DNA of 64,000 nucleotides, from the NCBI RefSeq assembly GCF_023630705.1, contig NZ_JALQEM010000037.1:62001-126000 (forward strand), written 5' to 3'. The number at the start of each line of letters is the position of its first letter. Position 1 is the stretch's first letter. The DNA is from Caballeronia sp. GAFFF1 (lineage in GTDB: Bacteria > Pseudomonadota > Gammaproteobacteria > Burkholderiales > Burkholderiaceae). The translations under genes and the position numbers were made by a program. The notes under the pieces are model-generated. The model saw nothing but the letters and a program-made list of their open reading frames with translations, was not told where the DNA came from and made no database searches. Shown here piece by piece: positions 53,936 to 63,185 of the stretch.

Positions 53936-54529
53936 TCAGCGAACGGGCGGACCGTGGATACTATGCTTCGAGGGCCACATTGTCTGAAACACACCGTCAC
54001 GGCGCACAAGCGCATGAAAGAGTGCGGCGACAATATGGACGACGATAAGCGCGAAAAAACACATTGCAAGTGAGCGGTGTGCGTTCCATAACAGTGCATG
54101 CAACGCCCCATTATGCGCAAGCAAGAGCGGGACGCGCACGCCGAAGACCACCAGCGGGTAATCGGCTGCTGACAACATACCGTACCCAAGCAGCGGTAGC
54201 AGAAGCATCAGTACATAAAACGAAAGATGCGACAAGTGAGCAGCCCACTTCGTCAGTGTCGGCATGTCCGCGGGGAGCGCGGGCGCACCGTGAGCCATGC
54301 GCAGCGCCACACGTACAATCCCGAGCATGAATAGGACGACGCCGAGGTGCTGGTGGATCGCGACCAACGTCAGGTGTTTCGGCCTAACGGTCGACACCAT
54401 GCCGACGCCAATGAATAGCATCGCCAGGATGCTGGCTGCCATGATCCAATGCAGTGCACGTTGACCTGGTGAAAATGGTCTGCTTATCTCGGGATGATCG
54501 GGCAGCTCAAGTCTAGAAGATACGCTCAT
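53936..54529 (-). CDS. cytochrome b561 family protein
   Basis: A 197-residue integral membrane di-haem cytochrome. Four membrane segments carry the expected haem His residues: QRALHWIMAASILAMLFIGV, LVAIHQHLGVVLFMLGIVRV, the fragment HLSHLSFYVLMLLLPLLGYG, and LLWNAHRSLAMCFFALIVVH ahead of IVAALFHAL. It passes electrons from the quinone pool or periplasm. The start is fixed by an ATGA overlap with the catalase-like gene, so it probably supplies electrons to that periplasmic peroxidase. Confidence 0.9.
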   Translation of the reverse strand: MSVSSRLELPDHPEISRPFSPGQRALHWIMAASILAMLFIGVGMVSTVRPKHLTLVAIHQHLGVVLFMLGIVRVALRMAHGAPALPADMPTLTKWAAHLSHLSFYVLMLLLPLLGYGMLSAADYPLVVFGVRVPLLLAHNGALHALLWNAHRSLAMCFFALIVVHIVAALFHALVRRDGVFQTMWPSKHSIHGPPVR

Positions 54530-55593
54530 GGTTGGACGGCTCCGACGGGCACCGAGTTGCGCGGATAGGCATTCTCTTCGGCGGTCCTACGGTTGTATGA
54601 GATAGCGTACGCGGCCGACCTTGCGGCTGGGAACGGGTCGTCCGACACGCCCATTCCTGGCGGGAGCACTGTGGGATCAAAGTTGATATCCCGGCACGCA
54701 CCATTGGCTTCAGGTTGTATTTCCTTCGCGACCAGGGTGCCTACGAAGACGGTCCGCCGGTTTGCGGGCCATGGCTTACTCGGGTCGGCGGTCGAATCAC
54801 CTCGATCGGCCACCGTCACGAGCATTGCCCAGCGCTGCGGAGCGTGCGTGACCCGTTCAGTAATGTCCGCGTTCAGGAATGCTGGCCCGCGTTTCTGAAT
54901 CTGCTGCGCGCTGAGCAGCTGCGGTACAACCGTTGGCGCGAACGACCAGCGGACCACGTGCTGCGTTCCGTCGGCTTCGGTAAAAGTGAAGCTGTTCAGG
55001 CTGTTGTAACGGTCCTCGGCATACGAGGCGGTCCATGGCGCATTGCTGGCCCATTGCCCGAATCGGCGAAACTCTGGATGGGCGGAAGCAAAATCGTCCA
55101 TCGCATGAGGATGTATCTTGTCCGCGAGCGCACGCTGAAGCGCGTAAAACGCGTCAGGCGTGGATACCGCGAAAAACGGAACGTCAATCATAGCGGCTCG
55201 CCACTCGCGTCCATCGGGGAGCAATACCCTCAAGCTCAAGCCCCGAACGCGAGCCATGCTGTCCTGTGTCGAGCGGTCGGATGTGCCGAGATTGAACCTA
55301 CCCGTCACCGGGTACACTCCGGGCGCAAAGAGCTCAGCCTTGGAAAGTGAGGCGCCTGAGCCGTTTGACTCGAAGGTGCCAGTGAAGCATATGCCTATCG
55401 CGTGATTCCGCCGGAAACCAAGCGCTGGACCTCCGGCAGGCGAGAGGCTATCGACGATCCTTGTTGGTGTCAGCCTGCGAGGCGAAAGCCATCCGCCTGT
55501 GTAAGCAAATGCTGCTGTCAGCATTGCCGCGACTATGACAATCACCGCCAAAGACCGAAAGTCTGACGACGAGCTCACTTGTCGGCCAGCCAT
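54526..55593 (-). CDS. catalase-related peroxidase (SrpA-like), membrane-anchored
   Basis: A 355-residue catalase-fold protein, shorter than true catalases. An N-terminal membrane segment (LAVIVIVAAMLTAAFAYTGG) would anchor it in the inner membrane facing the periplasm. The distal His lies in GFRRNHAIGICFTGTF and the haem-ligand Tyr in the C-terminal AARSAAYAISYNRR. These catalase-like peroxidases use peroxides to oxidise other molecules and are commonly paired with a cytochrome b561, as here. The ATG at 55593 has GGAG nine bases upstream; a TTG at 55608 is the alternative. Confidence 0.88.
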   Translation of the reverse strand: MAGRQVSSSSDFRSLAVIVIVAAMLTAAFAYTGGWLSPRRLTPTRIVDSLSPAGGPALGFRRNHAIGICFTGTFESNGSGASLSKAELFAPGVYPVTGRFNLGTSDRSTQDSMARVRGLSLRVLLPDGREWRAAMIDVPFFAVSTPDAFYALQRALADKIHPHAMDDFASAHPEFRRFGQWASNAPWTASYAEDRYNSLNSFTFTEADGTQHVVRWSFAPTVVPQLLSAQQIQKRGPAFLNADITERVTHAPQRWAMLVTVADRGDSTADPSKPWPANRRTVFVGTLVAKEIQPEANGACRDINFDPTVLPPGMGVSDDPFPAARSAAYAISYNRRTAEENAYPRNSVPVGAVQP

Positions 55594-55682
55594 GTTCGCA
55601 AACTCCAATGTTCGCGGTGACAGGATGTCGCCACATTGCCCTCTTGTGCAAGCTATGTATAGAGAGGCCGGATCAAGATGGT

Positions 55683-55943
55683 CTAGGTCGTTCCCGATCG
55701 ACCATCAAGTGACCGCGCAGCGCCGCCGTTCGCCGCCGCCCACCGGGCTGTTAAGCAAGCGCGCCTTTGTTCTAGCTCAATCCGATGCGACTGCAACCGG
55801 TCCAAGTCGAATTGCTTTTCTGAAGCATCGCATCCTTCAAAGCGAGCTTTTAACAGCTCTTCCTGACAAGCGTCCAATCGCTCCCAACAGTCCGCAATCT
55901 CGCGTTCAATCTGCAAAAGGAGCCGCGTATCTGACTGATCCAT
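55683..55943 (-). CDS. small coiled-coil protein of unknown function
   Basis: An 86-residue, highly charged frame (LLLQIEREIADCWERLDACQ, then EELLKARFEGCDASEK) that predicts one or two amphipathic helices. There is no clear ribosome-binding site and no recognised family, but the codon pattern is better than in the overlapping plus-strand frame. It lies 90 bases upstream of the catalase-like gene on the same strand. Confidence 0.4.
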   Translation of the reverse strand: MDQSDTRLLLQIEREIADCWERLDACQEELLKARFEGCDASEKQFDLDRLQSHRIELEQRRACLTARWAAANGGAARSLDGRSGTT

Positions 55944-56069
55944 AAATGCAAATGCTCATGAAGCTACGTGGTCCTAGTGAACTCCGAGGGGACGATCCGT
56001 CGCGAGTGGCACGAGTGATCCACCACTTAGGTAACAGCCAACGGCCCTACCATCAAGTACCAGCACCAG

Positions 56070-56819
56070 CTAAATCTGAGCTGAGCCGCCGTCAACAAAA
56101 AGTTCACTGCCGTTCACGAAACTGCTCTCGTCGGAAGCCAGAAAGAGCGCCGCATTTGCTGTCTCGTCGGGCGAACCTAAGCGTCCCAGTGGCGTCGTGG
56201 TTTCGAAAGACTTCATCATGGCGCTATGCACTTCCTCAGACGGCGCTAGGTTATGCAGCCCCGGTGTCGAGGTGGCGCCCGGGACAAGTACATTCACGCG
56301 GATCCGGCGAGGCGCCAAATCGAGAATCCAGCCCCTCGCAAAGGTACGGATAGCCGCCTTAGTCGCCGAATAGACGCTAAAGGCAGGAATGCCTGTTGTC
56401 GCCCCGGTCGAGCCAGTCAGGATGACAGATGCTCCGTCGACGAGCAGCGGCAGGGCCTTCTGCACGGTGAAGACTGTTCCCTTGACGTTGATCCCAAAGG
56501 TCCGATCGAAGTGCTCCTCTGTAATCTCGCCCAATGCCGCGAATTCCCCGCCGCCAGCATTAGCGAACAGGACGTCGATTCTGCCGACCTCTTCCCGGAT
56601 GATGCCGTACAGCCGGTCAAGGTCGTCCATCTTAGACACATCACCGGCGACCCCTCTCGCTTGCCCCCCAACCTCTCCGACCGCCTTTTCCAGTTCGGCC
56701 TCGCGACGGCCGGTCATGTAAACGATCGCACCCTCCGCTGAGAATCTCTTCGCGGTTGCGAACCCTATACCACTGTTCGCGCCGGTTACAACGGCAATCT
56801 TCCCTGCAAGCCTAGCCAT
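56070..56819 (-). CDS. short-chain dehydrogenase/reductase
   Basis: A classical 249-residue SDR: VVTGANSGIGFATAKRF (cofactor), NAGGGEFAALG, catalytic Ser in SVILTGSTGATTG, then YSATKAA with the catalytic Tyr and Lys, and NVLVPGATSTPGL. The C-terminus ESSFVNGSELFVDGGSAQI is typical of FabG-like members. GGAGGTAAGG precedes the ATG. It is divergent from the HxlR gene 83 bases away, which is the usual layout for an HxlR-controlled oxidoreductase that answers an electrophile or quinone. Confidence 0.93.
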   Translation of the reverse strand: MARLAGKIAVVTGANSGIGFATAKRFSAEGAIVYMTGRREAELEKAVGEVGGQARGVAGDVSKMDDLDRLYGIIREEVGRIDVLFANAGGGEFAALGEITEEHFDRTFGINVKGTVFTVQKALPLLVDGASVILTGSTGATTGIPAFSVYSATKAAIRTFARGWILDLAPRRIRVNVLVPGATSTPGLHNLAPSEEVHSAMMKSFETTTPLGRLGSPDETANAALFLASDESSFVNGSELFVDGGSAQI

Positions 56820-56821
56820 TC

Positions 56822-56892
56822 CTTACCTCCAAAAATTTTGGTGCATTATGTATGGCAGCTTCCTGATAAGATAGTACCTACCAAAAGGTAAG
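56822..56892. promoter_or_regulatory. divergent promoter region of the SDR and HxlR genes
   Basis: The gap holds the ribosome-binding sites of both genes and an inverted repeat TACCT-N6-AGGTA (56875-56890) just before the HxlR start, a plausible HxlR operator. HxlR proteins usually bind such symmetric sites to repress both directions. No binding data exist. Confidence 0.45.
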
Positions 56893-56902
56893 GGCCGAAC
56901 AC

Positions 56903-57244
56903 ATGGACTCTAGGCTGAACGGTTGTGGGCTTGAAATCGCGTTAGAAGTAATTGGCGGCAAGTGGAAGCCGCTCGTTCTGTACCACCTGCGGCCAGGACC
57001 ACGCCGCTTTGGAGAGTTACGGCGAGCGGTCGGTGGCATAAGTGAAAAAGTACTCATCCAGCAGTTGAAAGAGCTAGCGGATGACGGTGTAATCATTCGC
57101 CGAGACTATCAGGAGGTCCCACCGCGTGTTGACTACTTCATGACCGAATTCGGATTTACGCTCGCGGAAGCTCTGAGACCCCTTTGCAGCTGGGGCGAGT
57201 CTTACCGGTCTCAAGTGATCGCGTTGAGGTCGGTTGCCGCGTGA
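56903..57244 (+). CDS. HxlR-family transcriptional regulator
   Basis: A 113-residue winged-helix protein with the HxlR pattern CGLEIALEVIGGKWKPLVLY, PRRFGELRRAVGGISEKVLI and DDGVIIRRDYQEVPPRVDYF. The N-terminal Cys8 region (LNGCGLE) is where redox-sensing HxlR members (HypR, QorR type) carry their reactive Cys. The protein could therefore sense quinones or aldehydes, and it probably controls the divergent SDR gene. Confidence 0.92.
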   Translation: MDSRLNGCGLEIALEVIGGKWKPLVLYHLRPGPRRFGELRRAVGGISEKVLIQQLKELADDGVIIRRDYQEVPPRVDYFMTEFGFTLAEALRPLCSWGESYRSQVIALRSVAA

Positions 57245-57593
57245 TCATTGCTGCTTCGTCTGCGTCGCACGGCGCTTCGCTTGTCAAGCTCCGTCGAGCA
57301 GAGGCGGACGGGCGCTGCCGCAGCGAGCACCCTTGACGTTTAGTATCAGCCAGAGACGGGCATCTTTCTTCTTGAATCGCACTGCACTTGCAAATTTCGA
57401 TGGTGGCTAGTCACTTCACAGCTTCGACTTGCCAGCCTCCGGTTCGTATCTACTCGTGTGTTGTGGCCTTCGCTATGCTCTTCGCACTGCCCTGCCGAAC
57501 GTCGCGATCGTGTTGTCACACGGCCCCGCTCAAACGTAACGTTGCCAGTCTGCCCTCGTAACGCCCGGTCCCGGCGACTGCGCATTCGCAGTG
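57245..57593. other. intergenic region
   Basis: About 350 bases of convergent spacer between the HxlR and MocR genes; no supported gene. Confidence 0.35.
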
Positions 57594-59009
57594 TTAGACA
57601 ACTTGGCTAGCCGGGTAGGCCCGCATATGCAAAATTTCGGCGACGCGGCTCATACATAGCTCAAAGTCGCGGCGTGTGGCGGGAGCGCCCAGACAAAGGC
57701 GCACGCCGTCAGGCATGCTCCCTACAGCGAACGCGTCGGTACCTGCGACCCATATTCCAGCGAGACGCAACTGCGTTGACAACGCAAGGACCGTCCATGG
57801 CTGTTGCAGCGGTAGCCAGAGATGAAATCCTCCACTCGGCCGCCTGTAAGTGTCAGGGCCCAAGAGACGTGCCGCGATAGCTTGACGAGCGTCACTTTCG
57901 GCGCAGATCGCACGAACGGTCTCCTCGGCGAGCCCCGTTTCAATCCAATTCGTCGCGATTGCCGCAGACAACGGAGCAGCCATCGTTGCGGTCGCGCGAA
58001 GAACAACCGCGGCACGCTGGACCGCTGCTGCGCCGGGAACTATCAGAAAGGCAATGCGTAGCGCAGGGGAGACGCATTTTGAGAGACCGGACACGTAAAA
58101 CACAAGCTCCGGCGCAAGTGACGCCAGGCTTGGCGCTGTCGACAGCAACGACCTATCACGGCTCGTTCCTGACAGACAAGGCCAGTAATTGTCGTCTTCA
58201 ATGATTGGCACACCATGCCGTCGCGCCACCGCGATAATCGCTTCTCGGCGTTCTGGCGGCATGGTGACAGCTGTTGGGTTATGAAGGCTCGGGGTGCAGT
58301 AAAACGCTTTCGGATGTTCGGCTTTGCAAATTTCATCTAACGACTCGGGGATGGCTCCCTCGTCGTCCATCTGAACAGAGACCGCGCGAATGCCTAATTC
58401 ACGAGCTAGCAACAGGTAGCCCGGATAGGTGAGCGATTCGACACAGACCGTCTCGCCCGGGCGCGCAAGCATCATGGTTGTGGCAAGTAGCGCGCCTTGC
58501 ACGCCGGGGCATACCAAAATGCGTTCCGGGTCCAGGCCTGGGACACGCGGTCCGAGCCATGTGGCCGCTGCTATGCGGTCTCTCCTTGCGCCGTTCGGAG
58601 TCTGATATCGCATCAGCATCTCCATACCGCGATCACTGAGCGGGGATTCCAAGCTCTCGCGAATCTTCTTTTCTAGGGTCGCGTTCTGGAAGAAGGGCGG
58701 GTGGTTTATCAGCATATCGACTGTCGATACGCCACTGGCAATGAAAGGGGGCGACCTCGACGCCTTTACAAAGGTCCCGCGTCCGACCTGTGCTTCCAAA
58801 AACCCCCGGCGCTGTGCTTCAGCGTATCCCCTGCTGACCGTCGTGAAATCGATCCCTAGCGTCGCTGCGAGCGCACGCTGCGGCGGTAATCGATCCCCCA
58901 CCTTTAGTTCGCCGTTCCCAATGCTTTCTTCGACGGCCCTCGCTATCGCCAAGTATGTCGGTCCCTCGGCGTCTTGGAGCACCGGCGCCCAGAAAGGTTT
59001 ATGGAGCAT
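57594..59009 (-). CDS. MocR-type transcriptional regulator (GntR HTH plus aminotransferase domain)
   Basis: A 471-residue fusion. Residues 15-90 are a GntR winged helix (YLAIARAVEESIGNGELKVG, LPPQRALAATLGIDFTTVSR). The rest is a fold type I aminotransferase domain with the PLP Lys in VSGLSKCVSPALRIAF and CTPSLHNPTAVTMPPERR. Such proteins use PLP as a sensor and usually control a neighbouring gene. The ATG at 59009 has AGGAGG four bases upstream, so an in-frame extension to 59201 is excluded. It lies divergent from the AraC gene at 59524. Confidence 0.92.
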   Translation of the reverse strand: MLHKPFWAPVLQDAEGPTYLAIARAVEESIGNGELKVGDRLPPQRALAATLGIDFTTVSRGYAEAQRRGFLEAQVGRGTFVKASRSPPFIASGVSTVDMLINHPPFFQNATLEKKIRESLESPLSDRGMEMLMRYQTPNGARRDRIAAATWLGPRVPGLDPERILVCPGVQGALLATTMMLARPGETVCVESLTYPGYLLLARELGIRAVSVQMDDEGAIPESLDEICKAEHPKAFYCTPSLHNPTAVTMPPERREAIIAVARRHGVPIIEDDNYWPCLSGTSRDRSLLSTAPSLASLAPELVFYVSGLSKCVSPALRIAFLIVPGAAAVQRAAVVLRATATMAAPLSAAIATNWIETGLAEETVRAICAESDARQAIAARLLGPDTYRRPSGGFHLWLPLQQPWTVLALSTQLRLAGIWVAGTDAFAVGSMPDGVRLCLGAPATRRDFELCMSRVAEILHMRAYPASQVV

Positions 59010-59523
59010 ACCCACCTCCTGCGAATCAATGATTCCATTGTATGCAACGTTTTTGTCCGCCGTGCAGTCAATTACAACAAAATTCTCTGCATAACAGGCA
59101 GACGCAATGGCCTGCCGGTAGCGTCCGCCAGACGAGTGTGCGAAACGCGCCGTACCGGGAATGCGTGCGCCTGCGAAGTTGTCCGCACCTTCACGGTGCA
59201 TTCACGAAAAACAATCCATTCAATTTCTAGAAATTGCTCGCATTGCCAACAGGGTGTCCTATCATGTAATGCAGGACCAACGGTTCGACGCAGCCGCGAG
59301 ATCTGAAGAAGCTCGATTCCAACTGTCAGCGGCAAGCGACCTCTGCGACAGGCTTCCAGTCGCCGCGTCGCAAAAACGCACGCTGGTCTTCCCGTCGCTT
59401 GGCCTTTGCGAAGCCGCGCGATTTTGTTCGATCAAGAACACCTGAATACGACGCCTTCCTGCCGTACACAAACGTGCACGGGAGCCTGCACGTCCCTACG
59501 TACTACTAACGGCGGGTGCAATC
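59010..59523. other. divergent control region between MocR and AraC genes
   Basis: About 510 bases with no supported gene but promoters for both regulators. It contains the perfect 16-bp palindrome at 59221-59236. Confidence 0.45.
59221..59236. promoter_or_regulatory. perfect 16-bp palindrome, candidate operator
   Basis: CAATTTCTAGAAATTG is a perfect inverted repeat centred between the MocR start (212 bases left) and the AraC start (288 bases right). It is AT-rich in a GC-rich gap, which suggests a binding site for a dimeric regulator. Which protein binds is unknown. Confidence 0.45.
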
Positions 59524-60519
59524 ATGAAAGCTCACATCGAGTCCCACGACGCATCTAGCGCGGTTGGATCGCGAGTTACACGGGCAGGTCTTCTAGACGA
59601 ACGGTCGTGGCGCTCCGGAGACGCGTTAGGGGCGACAAGCGCGGAAGAAATGATACTAGTAGGCTATTGGCGCGACGCCAGCGATGTCGAGAGACGTTAT
59701 AGCGCCCCCGTTCTGGAATCCCATTTCACCATCGAAGTTCTTCTGTGTACCGCGGTCGTGGTTTGCTTTAGGAACGGTCGTCGCGTCGTCGATGGAGCAG
59801 TGGCGTACGGCGGGACACAGGTTACGTCGCCCGGCGAAAAGATAGAGCTCACCTTTCGGCGGCCGGTTGAAGCCATCCATCTATTCGTCCCTCTTTCCGT
59901 GGTAGCTACCGCGTACCAAGAGGTCGAACAATCGAGCCTTCCGGCCGACTACCGGATGGCAGATCCGGCCTACGCGCCCGATTTGGTCATGGCGAAACTT
60001 GGTGAAGTCTTATATAGACAAAGCGAGCTACAGGGACAATTTAGTAATCTGCTCCTGCGTAGTCTTGCAATGGCGGCCCTTGCACGGGCAATGGGCTTTG
60101 AATCAGACTCCAGCAGCGGACGTAGCAAAGGTGGCCTGGCGCCGTGGCGACTGGCCCGAGTAATGAAATTCATCGACGAGAACCTAGGAGACGAGCTGCC
60201 GCTCGACGAGATCGCAAACCACGCGGGCCTCAGTCGAATGCACTTTGCGGCTCAGTTCAAAAGAGCGACCGGGCAAAGCCCGCACGCATTCGTGATGACA
60301 AGGCGAATAGAACTCGCGAAAACGCTCCTCACCGAGGGCAGGATGTCGCTATCTCAGGTAGCGTTCACCGCTGGTTTCAGCTCGCAAGCCCACTTCACGA
60401 CAGTCTTCCGTAAGACGGTGGGCGTGACGCCCGGCCAATGGCGCGGGGGACCGACAGAGCGCGAACCGGGCGAAAGCTTCCAGCAGCGGCCACCCGATCA
60501 AAAAGCCGAGAGGCAGTAG
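59524..60519 (+). CDS. AraC-family transcriptional regulator
   Basis: A 331-residue regulator. The C-terminal HTH pair reads LPLDEIANHAGLSRMHFAAQ, then FKRATGQSPHAFVMTRRIEL and LSQVAFTAGFSSQAHFTTVF. It is a paralogue of the gene at 50205-51167, sharing the SRMHFAAQF and SSQAHF segments. The N-terminal sensor domain is diverged. It lies tail to tail with the metallo-hydrolase gene and head to head with MocR. The hydrolase and haloperoxidase genes downstream are possible targets. Confidence 0.9.
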   Translation: MKAHIESHDASSAVGSRVTRAGLLDERSWRSGDALGATSAEEMILVGYWRDASDVERRYSAPVLESHFTIEVLLCTAVVVCFRNGRRVVDGAVAYGGTQVTSPGEKIELTFRRPVEAIHLFVPLSVVATAYQEVEQSSLPADYRMADPAYAPDLVMAKLGEVLYRQSELQGQFSNLLLRSLAMAALARAMGFESDSSSGRSKGGLAPWRLARVMKFIDENLGDELPLDEIANHAGLSRMHFAAQFKRATGQSPHAFVMTRRIELAKTLLTEGRMSLSQVAFTAGFSSQAHFTTVFRKTVGVTPGQWRGGPTEREPGESFQQRPPDQKAERQ

Positions 60520-60574
60520 TCACAGACGCCTTCGGCGAAAACTGTCGGTGGGTAAGGCGTAGAACCTAGCCGGT

Positions 60575-61546
60575 TCAGACGCCGTAGTAGACCAACCTCG
60601 CAAAAAAGTCTGGGCCGACGGGGCCCTTCCCCCATACGGGGTCAAAGGCACTCGTCGGCTTGGCCGCGATCACTTCGTCAAGGTTACGTCCCTCCTTTTT
60701 CAGTCCCGCAACATTGTCACGTATCCCGGTCAACATGTCCCGAAACGCGATAAGTTGCTGCCGATTACCCACCGGATTGGCGTGTCCAGAAATCACGATT
60801 GTCTTGTCGGTTACTGATGAGACGTTCATGGATGCTGCATTGATCATCCCATCGATGCTACCGCCAGTCGAATAGTCGATGAATGGATAGATTCCGTTCC
60901 AGAACGTGTCGCCGCAATGCAGGACGTCAGCATTTGCGAAATACACCGAAATGTCACTATCGGTGTGTGCCGGCTGGTAATAGCGCAAGCTTATGGCCTG
61001 CGCATTAAGCTGCAAGGCGAGTTCCGACGAGAACACTTGCGTTGGAATTGCGGCCAACGGGGAGGACGGAAAGAGGAAGTCCCAGTCATCGACTCGGTGC
61101 GCTGACTGCAGATGCTTGTGGGTGTTCTCGTGGGCAATGACGGCCGCACCCTCCTCAGCCAGCCATTGGTTGCCGTCCGTATGGTCGAAATGCCAGTGTG
61201 TGTTGATGAGGTACGAAACGGGCTCATGGCTCAGGCCGTTGGCAGCCTCAAGCAATCGCGGCCGGCTATTGGCGATGCCAGCATCGACAAACACTTTGCC
61301 ATCACGCCCGGTCAGAACCGCAATATTGCCTCCCGACCCCTCTAACACAGCGATGTTGCCGCGAACCTTGTAGACCTTGATCTTCGCTTTGGCGGCTTCG
61401 TCGCGAAACACGTCCACAAGGTTCTTAGCCTCAGCGAATGCTTGTGATGGTGTCAACCAGCATCCGGTAGCCGCAAGGCCGGCAGCCGATGCGCAACAAA
61501 GACAAAATTTCCGCCGGGACATGCTATGGACTTTTTCCGTCGACAT
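60575..61546 (-). CDS. Tat-exported metallo-beta-lactamase-fold hydrolase
   Basis: A 323-residue MBL-fold protein. The signal MSRRKFCLCCASAAGLAATG is a twin-arginine type with a Cys-rich hydrophobic core. Zinc ligands appear in LINTHWHFDHTDGNQWL (HxHxDH), QPAHTDSDISVYF (His), DVLHCGDTFW (Asp) and VISGHANP (His). Similar proteins hydrolyse lactones, thioesters or glyoxalase-type esters; the substrate is unknown. The ATG at 61546 is used, with GGAG eight bases upstream. It precedes no gene of the same unit directly but lies 72 bases after the haloperoxidase gene on the same strand. Confidence 0.9.
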   Translation of the reverse strand: MSTEKVHSMSRRKFCLCCASAAGLAATGCWLTPSQAFAEAKNLVDVFRDEAAKAKIKVYKVRGNIAVLEGSGGNIAVLTGRDGKVFVDAGIANSRPRLLEAANGLSHEPVSYLINTHWHFDHTDGNQWLAEEGAAVIAHENTHKHLQSAHRVDDWDFLFPSSPLAAIPTQVFSSELALQLNAQAISLRYYQPAHTDSDISVYFANADVLHCGDTFWNGIYPFIDYSTGGSIDGMINAASMNVSSVTDKTIVISGHANPVGNRQQLIAFRDMLTGIRDNVAGLKKEGRNLDEVIAAKPTSAFDPVWGKGPVGPDFFARLVYYGV

Positions 61547-61618
61547 GAGGGGAGCTCCGATGATTGCCCAAATACCCAGGACATGGTTCACCACGCAGCG
61601 GGCTGCATCAGCGCACCA

Positions 61619-62452
61619 TCAGCTGTCGGCTTCGAAAAATTCCAGCAGATCGGAGTTGATCACGTCGGCGTGAGTCGTGAGCATTCCATGCGGATAGCCC
61701 TCGTACGTCTTGAGACGGCCATTCTTCAGCAGCTTGATCGACAAGGGCGCTGAATCGGCATAGGGAACGATCTGGTCATCGTCCCCATGGAGAACAAGCA
61801 CAGGCACGTCAATCTTTCTCACATCTTCAGTGAAGTCGGTTTCTGAGAACGCCTTGATACAATCGTATTGCGCCTTTGCCCCGCCCATCATCGCCTGCCG
61901 CCACCAGTTGCGCGTCACTCCTTCCATGACTGTCGCACCGGCGCGGTTGAATCCGTAAAATGGACCAGACGCAACGTCAAGATAAAACTGAGCCCGGCTC
62001 TGCATGAGGCGCGCCCTGAGGTCGTCGAACACTTCTATCGGCAAGCCGCCAGCATTCTTCTCGGACTTGACCATTACCGGCGGGACGGCTGATATGAGAA
62101 CCGCCTTTGCGACCCGTCCGGGCTCTGCACGCGCGACGTAGTGCGCCACTTCGCCGCCGCCAGTTGAGTGACCGACATGTATTGCGTCGGCTAGCTCTAG
62201 CGCAGCGACCAGCTGGGCAACGTCCGATGCATACGTATCCATGTCGTTGCCAGCTTCCGTTTGCGTCGAACGGCCATGTCCGCGTCGGTCGTGCGCAATC
62301 ACACGAAAACCTTTATCGAGAAAAAATAAGAGTTGGTTATCCCAATCGTCCGCACTCAAAGGCCACCCATGATGGAAGACGATTGGCTGCCCTTTTCCCC
62401 AGTCCTTGTAGTAAATTTTTGTCTGGTCACGCATAGTTACAAAGCCGTCCAT
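61619..62452 (-). CDS. non-haem chloroperoxidase-type alpha/beta hydrolase
   Basis: A 277-residue alpha/beta hydrolase of the cofactor-free haloperoxidase/perhydrolase family. HHGWPLSADDWDNQLLFF, nucleophile Ser in HVGHSTGGGEVAHYV, acid Asp in LVLHGDDDQIVPYADSA and His in YEGYPHGMLTTHADVIN are complete. It may make peracids from acetate and H2O2 or act as an esterase. GGGAGAA precedes the ATG at 62452; the longer in-frame reading to 62680 is excluded. Its damaged, exported relative is at 42411-43386. Confidence 0.92.
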   Translation of the reverse strand: MDGFVTMRDQTKIYYKDWGKGQPIVFHHGWPLSADDWDNQLLFFLDKGFRVIAHDRRGHGRSTQTEAGNDMDTYASDVAQLVAALELADAIHVGHSTGGGEVAHYVARAEPGRVAKAVLISAVPPVMVKSEKNAGGLPIEVFDDLRARLMQSRAQFYLDVASGPFYGFNRAGATVMEGVTRNWWRQAMMGGAKAQYDCIKAFSETDFTEDVRKIDVPVLVLHGDDDQIVPYADSAPLSIKLLKNGRLKTYEGYPHGMLTTHADVINSDLLEFFEADS

Positions 62453-62676
62453 GATTTTCTCCCGGGCAATGTTTGTGGAATAGGTGGTCACTACGTCAAA
62501 GGCTGGGAAGGCACCGGCCAATATGAGAGCACATTCGTACGTCACGACTGCTGCATGGGATGACTTACAAGCCGTTGCGCTGAGCGCCTCGTGCCTCACT
62601 AACAGTGAGGCAGGGCTCACACCGATCGACCCTCGCTGGGGGATTTGGACCGGCAGAATCGGCCAGCGGATCTCCC

Positions 62677-63114
62677 TCACTCAGTTATTTTTATGTATCC
62701 CTGCCGGACGAGCTGAATGGTTCTCGCCATCGCGTCGGTGTTGACTTTGATATCTGGCAGAAGATCTTCGTTAGTCCAGCCATGCGATTTGGCAGTTGCG
62801 CCACAAAGCTCGACGCGCACTCCTTTCTCGATGAGCTCTTCAACCATGCGCCTATAAGGATTGCCAGACTCGATATTGCGGTCTCGGTTGTAGGATTGGT
62901 CATTAAGCGTAACGTGCCCGGCGTTTGTGTGGAAGACCGCGACGACCTCGCTCTCCGCTTTCCAATCCGCCGCGTCACTCTCGATAAGCCGGAGATGGAA
63001 TACTGACGCTGGAAGGTCTCCCTCGAAAGCCAGCGCGCTGACACTAAATACGGCTTTGACACTGCTGAGTTTCACTGGAATGTCAATGCGAACCGGCTTA
63101 GGTGTATTGGACAC
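62677..63114 (-). CDS. DsrE-like family protein
   Basis: A 145-residue protein. The C-terminal half follows the DsrE/YchN pattern with a conserved Cys: ELIEKGVRVELCGATAKSHG followed by LLPDIKVNTDAMARTIQLVR. The first 70 residues supply the N-terminal strands (VKAVFSVSALAF, VVAVFHTNAGHVTL). The function of these stand-alone DsrE-like proteins is unclear; sulfur relay or peroxide-related roles are proposed for relatives. The start is a GTG at 63114 with GGAAGGGAG upstream. It is co-directional with the haloperoxidase and BON genes. Confidence 0.8.
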   Translation of the reverse strand: MSNTPKPVRIDIPVKLSSVKAVFSVSALAFEGDLPASVFHLRLIESDAADWKAESEVVAVFHTNAGHVTLNDQSYNRDRNIESGNPYRRMVEELIEKGVRVELCGATAKSHGWTNEDLLPDIKVNTDAMARTIQLVRQGYIKITE

Positions 63115-63185
63115 TTTTGAGCTCCCTTCCTGTATGCCGTGACAATAAACTTAGTGATTGCTCCGGGCATGAAGAGCAAGCTCAC

